Assembly (NCBI GenBank): GCA_001986395.2
Contig: MQVO02000048.1
Span: 62,001-126,000 of the forward strand
DNA from: Irpex lacteus
Taxonomy: Eukaryota; Basidiomycota; Agaricomycetes; Polyporales; Irpicaceae
Direction: 5' to 3'
DNA: 64,000 nucleotides
Under the pieces are notes generated by a model. The model saw only the letters and a list, made by a program, of their open reading frames with translations. It was not told the DNA's origin and searched no databases. The number at the start of each line of letters is the position of its first letter. The stretch's first letter is position 1. Below, in pieces: positions 56,241 to 64,000 of this stretch. The position numbers were made by a program, and so were the translations under genes.

Positions 56241-58961
56241 TTAGATATCTGCCTTGATCAAATCTGAGGCCTTCTCCGCAATTGCATACACAGGTGCTGC
56301 CTATACATTAACAGATTAGCAGACCGATGCTTCTCGCAAGCAAAAATACAGCCGAACTTACTGTGTGTCCAGCGACGATACTCGGGAACACCGACGCATC
56401 CGCGACTCTTAAGTTGGGAATGCCGTGCACGCGCAAGAACGGATCGACAACTCCTCCGTCCTCGAGGGGTGCCATACGTGCCGTACACGCAGGATGATAC
56501 AGCGTACTGATGTTCGTTCTGACGAACTGCTCGAGCTCGACGTCGGTCTTGTGGGAAAGGTCGTGTTCGAGATCTGGGTAAGTATTTCCGGAAGGATCGA
56601 TACGGGATGCCAGAGGTTCTTGCTTGACGGTGGCGTCAATGAGGCGGAGGCCGCGAACGAGGGTTTTAAGGTCGTTTTCGTCCTCGAGATAGCTTGGAGT
56701 CCCATTAGCTACAACATTAAGATGATGATGAGACGACGTGCTTACTGTGGGTCAATAATAGGCGAGTCTGCGGGATTATTGGATTTCAACCTGATCGTAC
56801 CAGAGCTCTTTGGTCTTGATCCAGGCGTTAACGAACAAGAACTTGTCTTGGGGATATGAGAGCCGCTTACCTGAGACAAACGGCGTGCATTCCAAACGTA
56901 TATCCCGTAGGGTGTTCGAAATCAGTCAAACCACTGTCCTTATATCCCGTCGCGGACAAGAACAGTTCGATATCCGGCGCTGCCTTCCCAGTCGTGGTAT
57001 CTTCCGGAGCAGTCTCTTTCGAGACCTTCTCGGGCGGAAACAGTGCCGGATCGTCTGTTCGCACGAATGCCGCAGCTTCGACTATCTGAATGACCAGCCG
57101 TCATATGTTAGCATATAGATCATCGAGCCACAGTGATGCAGTACGTAGACAAACATTGGTAGTAAGAGGGCCGGTACCGGTCAGTTGATATTCAAAGAGG
57201 GCTTTGGTTAATCTTGCAGATTGCGCTAGGGTCTTCGGCTTGAGGTAGTCGAGGGTATCAGCGTATTTGTTGGCGTATCTGGTATCAATTACTGCATGGT
57301 CTTTCAGGCCAGAACCTACTCCGGGGAGGTCCACTACGACGGGAATATCAACAGACTTGAGATGGTCAGCGGGCCCGACGCCAGACAGCATGAGAATCTG
57401 TGCAACGACTCTTAGTATTAGTCAACTCATCAGGGTGGTCAACGCACTTGCGGAGTATGGATGGCACCCGCACTATACCAGAAAAGTCAGCATGGGGAGT
57501 ATATAAGCTGTAAAATGATGTTGACTTACGCAAGTACCACCTCCTTTCGTGCTGTTGAGATAAAAGTGGCCCCGGTCCTGTCCCTAAATTCGACCCCGGT
57601 AGCTCTTATAGGAGACACAGTGCGATCGAACAAAATGCGGTTGACGTATGCACCAGTTGCAACTTTCAGATTAGGTCTTTCGAGAACCTCAGGAGTGAGG
57701 TACGCGCTTTCCGATGTTACTCGTCGGCCCTGCTTGTCGACGTATGTCACTGCCAAAGTTAATCAGTCCAGTCATAATGATGGCCCACGGTAAACGTCGT
57801 CTTACTAATCTACGCACAGGATTATGGTCAGAACGTGAGCTGAACAGGGCGATCTGTGGCTGTACACTCACCTTTGTGACGCCGAGAGTTCCTTTGTGAG
57901 TATTGACGTCGTGGCTATGCGCGATACCCACAGCACGAGAGGCTTTCAGGAAGTCCTTGGTGTACGGCCCAAAGTAACTATTGTAGCCGACTATGTATAA
58001 ACGAATCAACAACTGACCCAATGTGCATCGAATGACCCATTGCTTACTGTGCACAAGGCCTTCGGCGCCTCGTAGAGTAACGTCTACGTCAGGCCAAGCT
58101 TGACTGGGACTGAACTTCTCGAACTTCTCAAAATACCTATAGGTTATGAGGTATCAGCATACAAAGGAGAGAAAGACATCAAGCATAAAGCATACGGGTG
58201 AATGGCAGAGTATGCCCAAGCTTGCGCGCCTGGTTGTCCTTTCTGAAGCTCGGCCCATTCGTCGTAGTCAGACGGAGCCCCGTAATGAAACCTGTGATGG
58301 TTCGTTTGGTTAAAATATGCACGTAGCTAACTTAAGGTTTTTCTCACATCGCTGCGTTCATGTTCGAGCCTGCGTGAAGAGTAACTCTGAACATGACATC
58401 TGAACAGCAGAGATCAGCGTTTACTTACATCCACCTAGGAGTTTTCCTCTGGGCCAGTATACTTTGCGATTGGAAGCGTGGGTCTGCGGCTCGGTAAACA
58501 TCCCCCACTCGTGCTCGGAGTTCCAATATTTATTGTACGCGCACGGAATAGTGGTGCTTGGATTATCCTTGCCACTTCATATGCCACAGTTAAGATCATC
58601 TTTTCTACCTGATCAAATCATACGTGCTCACCTTTGACCTGCCTCAAGCAATAGAACTTTGACAGAGGGGTTCTCTGAGAGTCGTGAGGCAATAACACAG
58701 CCAGCAGTTCCTGTTGCAGGCCATATATAAGTCATCTAAATACCGACTTGTCAAAAGCAGATGCGTACCGCCGCCAACAATGATAAAATCGTATTCTTGG
58801 TTCGCGACGTCCTTGAGGTCAGTTACCAGCTTCCCTCGAGGGATCTCACGGGTCGCCCACTTCCATACAACGAATAGGGCGGCCACAGTGGCAACGGACC
58901 CTCCGAGCACTCTCGGGTCTCTCCTCTTCACGTTCACGAGCACTTTACGGAGGGCGTTCAT
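56241..58961 (-). CDS. GMC-family FAD oxidoreductase (choline dehydrogenase / alcohol oxidase type)
   Basis: An FAD-dependent flavoenzyme that oxidises alcohol-type substrates; the substrate cannot be read from sequence. It starts at ATG 58961 and ends with TAA at 56241, in about a dozen exons and roughly 600 residues. An N-terminal hydrophobic segment ([17 protein letters not shown]) suggests a membrane anchor. The dinucleotide motif [19 protein letters not shown] is split by an intron at 58700-58770. Further GMC motifs are [11 protein letters not shown], the [17 protein letters not shown] segment (near 57390), [11 protein letters not shown] (first catalytic His, near 56480) and [20 protein letters not shown] (second His, near 56390). 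Both catalytic His positions are therefore present. It shares a 304-bp upstream region with ATG15. No frameshift is visible. Confidence 0.88.
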
Positions 58962-59265
58962 GCTGTTCGCTGTGGTAGGGGGAAACAAACACAAGGTCCA
59001 TCTCCGCAGGCAGTCTAGTGTTCCCCGGTATGTTGATCATGACAAAGTGGATGTTCATGTGAATTCACAACTGAATAGAGTCCATGTTAGGCCAATCAGG
59101 AGCGCCACAAGGATGGCAGTGTCCATATACGGCAGTTGTGCCACGTGCGTTCCTCATTTGGGGGACTGGGCCATCCGCTGCAATCACAGAGGGTCGACCC
59201 GAACTAGCACAACGCCCTTAAACTGCGCATCTTCCGCCGTCCTCATTCTCTGCAATGAGCTTCCA
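58962..59265. promoter_or_regulatory. Shared 304-bp region between divergent GMC oxidoreductase and ATG15
   Basis: The two start codons face away from each other across 304 bp, so the region must hold both promoters. Part of it stays open in the ATG15 frame, but the hydrophobic N-terminus expected for ATG15 starts at 59266. No specific factor site is obvious to me. Confidence 0.5.
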
Positions 59266-60891
59266 ATGTTCTTGATAGCACCCCTTCACTTTCTGTACTC
59301 CTTACTATTCCTCATACCACAGAAGATTCTCGATCCAGCAACCGCGTGGTTTGTCCACCCGTCATCCATTGACAAGTCTCTCGTGTTTGAACTTCGACAT
59401 CAGCATGCAGTGACACCTGAAGGAGCGATCGTGTTCAACGATATCTTTCGTGCGCAGCAGGCCCTTGTGCATGCACCAACATCGAGTCTTACCATCTCCA
59501 CTGCGAGGATACGAAGAACACGGCCCAGGTCTCAAGAGGCTTTCCAGTATGCTCGAACAAGGTCCAGATTGTTCAAAGAGACTGCGGTGTTAGACTGGGA
59601 GGAGGATGAAGTAGAGGCACCTGATGTGGAGAGGAGAGAGACCCTATTGACTTTGGCAAAGATGACCAATAATGCGTATCTGGAGCCTGGCGAGGCTGGG
59701 TGGTATGAGCTAGGGAAAGGGTGGAATGTAGTGCGTCGTACGACTGATATTATCCGCTACTATGATGCTTACACTTATGCTTACTTTTCTATAGTCGTAT
59801 CCTTTTGGCTGGGAGCCTGATGAAGACGGCTTCCGTGGGCACGTGTTTGCTACCCCAGATAACTCGACGGTAGTGCTCGCGATTAAGGGCACGTCTATGG
59901 GCATCTTAGGTGGTGGAGGTCCTACAACTACGAAGGACAAGTTCAACGATAACCTGCTGTTCAGTTGCTGCTGCGCACGAATCGACTGGACGTGGACGAC
60001 AGTTTGCGATTGCTATCGCTCTGGATGGAAGTGTGACCAACGTTGCTTAGAGCAAGCACTGATAGACGAAAGCTTGTTTTATACTATCGGCACAGTAAGT
60101 AACTCTGCTCACGGATGCTGTAAGATATTGCTCATATCCTCGTTGCAAGAATTTATACCATAATATAACGTACATGTATCCCAAGTCTAACATATGGCTA
60201 ACTGGACATTCGCTGGGTGGTGCTCTGGCCTCCCTGTTAGGAGCCTCCTTTGGTGCGCCCGCTGTCGCGTTTGAATCGCCCGGGGATAAGCTTGCCTCTA
60301 CTCGATTACACTTACCACAACCAGTCAGTCAGTCCTGTTCGTTCGCCAGGGCACCCTCTCACACTATAACCCCAACTGCCACCCCCTATAGCCCGCCACA
60401 CAAGAGCATATCACGCATGTCTATCATACTGCTGATCCGGCAGCCATGGGTACATGTAATGGAATCTTGTCCTCTTGCGCAATCGCAGGCTATGCATTGG
60501 AAACTGGGTACGTGAGCAGTTCCCAGCCGGAAATTGAGTCATAGGCTGAATGTCTTCCAGGTGCCACATCGGCCGTTCAATAGTATACGATACTGTCACG
60601 AACCTCTCCTGGTCCGTCAACATTCGCCAACACGGAATTGTCAACGTGATTGACAACATCCTTAACACGACCTGGTTACCTAGCGAGGAAATTGGACGGG
60701 AAGTACCTGTCCCGAAAGTCGAAGAGGACTGTGTGGTGAGCCCCTCCTGCTCTGCAGTCAATTCAGGTTCAATACCAAACGTCTCCCTTTAGGAATGCTA
60801 TAGTTGGGAGTTCAGTGATTTCCCGCCCACTTTCACGCATAGTAATAGCTCAGTCGCTCGTGCTCCCTCTCCCGGAGGTTGTGGTAGCTGA
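59266..60891 (+). CDS. ATG15: Vacuolar/autophagic lipase ATG15
   Basis: ATG15 is the phospholipase that breaks down autophagic and Cvt body membranes inside the vacuole. Six exons, 59266-59727, 59795-60094, 60150-60323, 60392-60507, 60561-60735 and 60793-60891, splice in phase to 441 aa. The N-terminus has a short hydrophobic signal anchor ([18 protein letters not shown]), as in the family. Diagnostic segments are [18 protein letters not shown], a Cys-rich stretch (CCCARIDW...CDCY), the lipase Ser motif in [38 protein letters not shown] with the likely catalytic Asp, and QHGIVNVID with the likely His. The C-terminal tail is short and Ser/Pro-rich. A start further upstream in the same frame is possible but would put non-family residues before the anchor. 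The gene appears intact. Confidence 0.93.
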
Positions 60892-61705
60892 GTATGTAGT
60901 AACGAATGACGGTGGTTGGCTTTTCACAGGATAGAGCAGACGGGCTCTGCGTGAGTCTATGCATCACGAGTCAAACGACTTCTGGTTAAGCACAGTAGAC
61001 GAGAAGGAGATGAAGCAGCCTGAGTTACAATCTGTTGTTCCCCATGATTGTAGCAATGCTATCAGCACCGTACTCGGAGTCGCTAACATTGTCCAGATGA
61101 TTCTTGAACGTTTGAACGGTTGACTATTTTGGGATCTCCCAAGGTGTATTACTCGATTGTCGGATCTGAGACAACGAGTGCTTCGATCCTCCGACTTAGT
61201 AGAAGGTGTGGCAAACTGTGTGCACCATTCAGGCCAGTGGGCGGCTCTTGCGCAGCCGATTGGGAGTCGGACATGCGCCATGCCCTTGTATCAGTGTTGT
61301 TCCATCAGTCACCTAGCGGTCATCGAGTAACAAATATTTGTTATCTTTTGTTACTCTTTGATCGGTTAACGGTCAATTTGATGGCATTCCGTACAAAATT
61401 ACTTACCAGGCGATGACCGGTGATGACCGTTGAACAACACTGCCTTGTATCGCCACATCACTTGCAGACTACCATACTGGCGACTGCAGGCTCACACGAG
61501 GACACCCACGACAATTATTAGCATCATGGCGAGGCTAAGCTTCACTAGCTTAACTCTTCATTCTAAACCGCGACTCAGACGACAACGACAACGTTCAATC
61601 GTATATATTGTTCTATCTACCACTGGGTGAGTTCGTGTTTAATCATATGGAGTCGACTTTGACTCTGACATAAGTATCATAAGTAGTATCCATTGACGAA
61701 TCATC
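60892..61705. other. Intergenic region, with a 16-bp perfect palindrome
   Basis: About 800 bp without a gene. TAACAAATATTTGTTA (61328-61343) is a perfect inverted repeat, followed by GATGACCGGTGATGACCGTT direct repeats near 61415-61434. Confidence 0.45.
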
Positions 61706-63535
61706 ATGGAAGGCAACATACCTCATAAATGCTTACGGACTGCCGACATACAAGCGTTGATTTTCAGCCAGCTCACGCGTCATGACTGCGTACAGCTCTC
61801 ACGAACTTGCATCTCATTTTACGACCAAGCTATGAACGTCGTATGGACTGAGGCAACTAGCATCGTCTCACTTGTTAGGTGCATGCCTCGGGATGCTCTG
61901 AGGGAGTTCAGTACAAGCTACGAAGGCAGTCAGAGCTGGCTCAACGAATACTGCACCATAATCGTACGTGTCTGTGGCTGTGATCGGGCGGAGTGGCTTT
62001 GACGTCTTCCCAAGGAATTTGACAGGGATCCTACCCCCGAAGACTGGCGAGCGTTCTGCAAGCACGCGCACAGGGTTAAGAAGTTCACGGAGAAGGATTC
62101 TATTCACCTTCAGAGTGGTAACAAGCAGTATCCTTACCCGGGACCTCAATACGACCTTACTCCTAGCGCACGGGAGCTTGTCTCGCGGTTCATCTGTCAG
62201 AGTGCAGCTGAATCTGGGTTCTCCGGGCTATTCCCATACGCCAGAGTATTGGAGGCGATAAGTTTTCGGAACGTCTCCTTTCCGACATATCTGCCGTACC
62301 TTTGCGGAGCCGGATTACAGTCTTTCACTCTGAATTTTGGTCTTTCAGACTCTGAGGTGGAGAACGACGAGGTCTACTGCGACCCATCCCATCTACTCCC
62401 AGCTCTGCGAGCGAGGTGGCCAAACCTCCATTCGATAAAGATCTCTGCCTATATTAGCTCAGAGCCGAGTCAAGCTGAGGACTACGTTGAAGCTATTTGC
62501 ACATGGATCACAGATCTTCCCCATCTACAATCCTTTCAAGCTGACGTTTCAGGCCATTTCTCGCTTATACAAGTCCTCTCTGACTTACCCCTGCTACGTA
62601 ACATGAAGCTCAAAGGTCACAACAAGGCAACTCCCCATGTTGTGCCCGACTCGTTCATCTCCTCACAGGGTCCTCGCTTCCGCTCTCTCAAGGAACTGTC
62701 CCTGTTCACCTTCAATCCCGACTCCCCTATTCCAATTCTGCGGGCTCTCAAAGCTTCCCGCACTCTAACACATGTTGACCTCGTTTTCTTCTACGCACAC
62801 AGCGCCCCTGGATCAGTCACAGAAGCACCCGCCGCTATCGAAGCTATCTCTCACCTTCCCTCCCTCGAATCTCTCGATATCCATTTCGCAAACTCTGAAT
62901 TCTCCCCCGAAACTCCCTCCTCAGTTCCTGTCCTCAGCAGACCGCTGCTACTTCCTCTTTTCGGACTGCATAAACTGCGTCTGCTTAAGTTACATGGGTT
63001 CTTCGACATCTTTATTTCGGACGAGGAATTGCGAGACGTTGTCGCAGCATGGCCACAATTAGAGTCAATTGACATCAAAGCTGACGACGAAAATACGCCG
63101 TTCATGGTAGACCATGCGCCGCTCACGTCGCTGCTAGGTGTTCAGGCGTTATACAACGGGTGCCCTCACCTTACAAAGGCAGCTCTGCCTGTCAACGATG
63201 TTCTTCCCATGACAGGCGGGAAGCTCGATCTGCCTGACGCGCGGCCACGCGACTTTGCGATGAAAGAGCTCGATTTGCGCTTCTGCCCCATCGACTTCGA
63301 AGGGTTCGAGCATGGTAGTGCAGAGTTCATGCCTATGGTCATTCGCGTCCTCTTTCCGCGTCTGGAGAATCTCAAATCGTGTCATGACGACGTGGATGTG
63401 TGGACATCAGTGGAGGATGTTGATTGGGCGAAGCAGGTGCAGAATGACTGGAAAATATATCGGGATATGGAGATGGCGGAAGTGAAACAGCTGCTGGAAC
63501 GCAAGTGGGAAGAGTTGAGCGCGGAAGACCAGTGA
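61706..63535 (+). CDS. F-box-like / leucine-rich repeat protein
   Basis: Two exons, 61706-61963 and 62015-63535, joined by a 51-nt GT-AG intron at phase 0, give 592 aa. The N-terminal ~45 residues (DIQALIFSQLT...CVQLSRTCISFYDQAMNVVW) resemble the degenerate F-box found in very many Agaricomycete proteins. The rest is leucine-rich, with irregular LRR-like segments such as LPHLQSFQADV, SRTLTHVDLVFF and WPQLESIDIKA. Such proteins are likely substrate receptors of SCF ubiquitin ligases, but the family is greatly expanded in mushrooms and partners are unknown. Some N-terminal residues expected in a canonical F-box are missing, so F-box-like is the safer name. Confidence 0.8.
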
Positions 63536-64000
63536 CCGCGCGAAATACCTGTACGGCTGCCTGTACATGCGTCGATGTGTATGATTATATTAGTAGGGCC
63601 TTGGGGTCGCAAATCACGTGGCGTCATCAATGATACCTCGTAATGTGTTCGCACTAACATTCATAAGGTCGCACATGCATGTGGTGCCATCTGGGATGAC
63701 TGAGACGGGTTGGTCACTTTTATGCTTAAACGAGGGACATGTACATACTCACCATCCCATTGCGACTTGCGATCGAACCCACGGTGTGGCTCCTTACCAC
63801 TCTCATCCGATTTATAGCCACAAACGGGACTACCCCTAAAACTCTACTTTGGTTCGAACTTGAAGCTGTCGTTGAGATTGCTAGATTGAATTACGTGGCT
63901 GACCAAACGTTCGCTTGCTCCCGCTTACTAGGTGCGTATCGACGCATATGAAGTCCGTCGAGGAGGTACGACTGATCCGAAAGCGGCTGGGAACGAGCCT
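63536..64000. other. 3' flank; possible start of an unidentified gene
   Basis: A plus-strand frame begins with ATG at 63739 and encodes a hydrophobic N-terminus (MYILTIPLRLAIEPTVWLLT) that could be a signal anchor of a gene continuing beyond the window. The frame ends at 63951 unless spliced. I cannot name it. Confidence 0.25.

Noticed and set aside
58714..59265. Extended ATG15 N-terminus in the same frame
   Set aside because: This stretch overlaps the antisense GMC oxidoreductase start and its residues do not look like ATG15. The signal anchor begins at 59266.

Overview
The window looks like a chromosomal segment of a mushroom-forming basidiomycete (Agaricomycetes). Genes are split by many 50-80 nt GT-AG introns with CTRAY branch sites. 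There are several transposon families typical of that group (Ty3/Gypsy LTR elements, a Tnp2/CACTA-type transposase, a Plavaka transposase), followed by ordinary fungal housekeeping genes. I saw no rRNA, tRNA or CRISPR. All gene models were spliced by hand from the sequence.

The first ~43 kb is a transposon island. A 5'-truncated hypothetical gene (1-1749) is followed by GAC/GGTGGC-rich low-complexity DNA. That DNA is broken by a complete Ty3/Gypsy element, E1 (2312-16569). Then comes a field of tandem repeats (16570-17944) and a second copy of the same family, E2 (18081-32223). Both elements read on the minus strand, have four 1,094-bp TG...CA LTRs between them, 4-bp target duplications (ACGG and CCGG) and intact reading frames. 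E2 sits inside codon 19 of a Tnp2-type transposase gene whose remainder lies at 32228-35482. Next are a head-to-head pair: an eight-exon gene of a DUF6698-like family (36196-37977, minus) and an eleven-exon Plavaka transposase (38233-42916, plus).

The main discovery is a comparison of E1 with E2. Their internal regions differ in length by exactly 115 bp. This is made up of two blocks, 54 and 61 bp, that E1 has and E2 lacks. Each block is a perfect GT...AG intron in the element's sense orientation, with a branch-point sequence. E2 therefore looks like the product of reverse transcription of a spliced genomic RNA. Splicing the 61-nt intron also changes gene expression layout. Unspliced, pol lies in the +1 frame relative to ORF1; spliced, pol is in the same frame as ORF1, separated by one UAG codon. 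The 54-nt intron is an in-frame exitron-like segment inside ORF1.

From ~45 kb the window is ordinary genic DNA: neutral trehalase (45377-48140, minus), an ABCC/MRP-type ABC transporter (49946-55979, plus), a GMC oxidoreductase (56241-58961, minus) sharing a 304-bp intergenic region with the vacuolar/autophagic lipase ATG15 (59266-60891, plus), and an F-box-like protein (61706-63535, plus).
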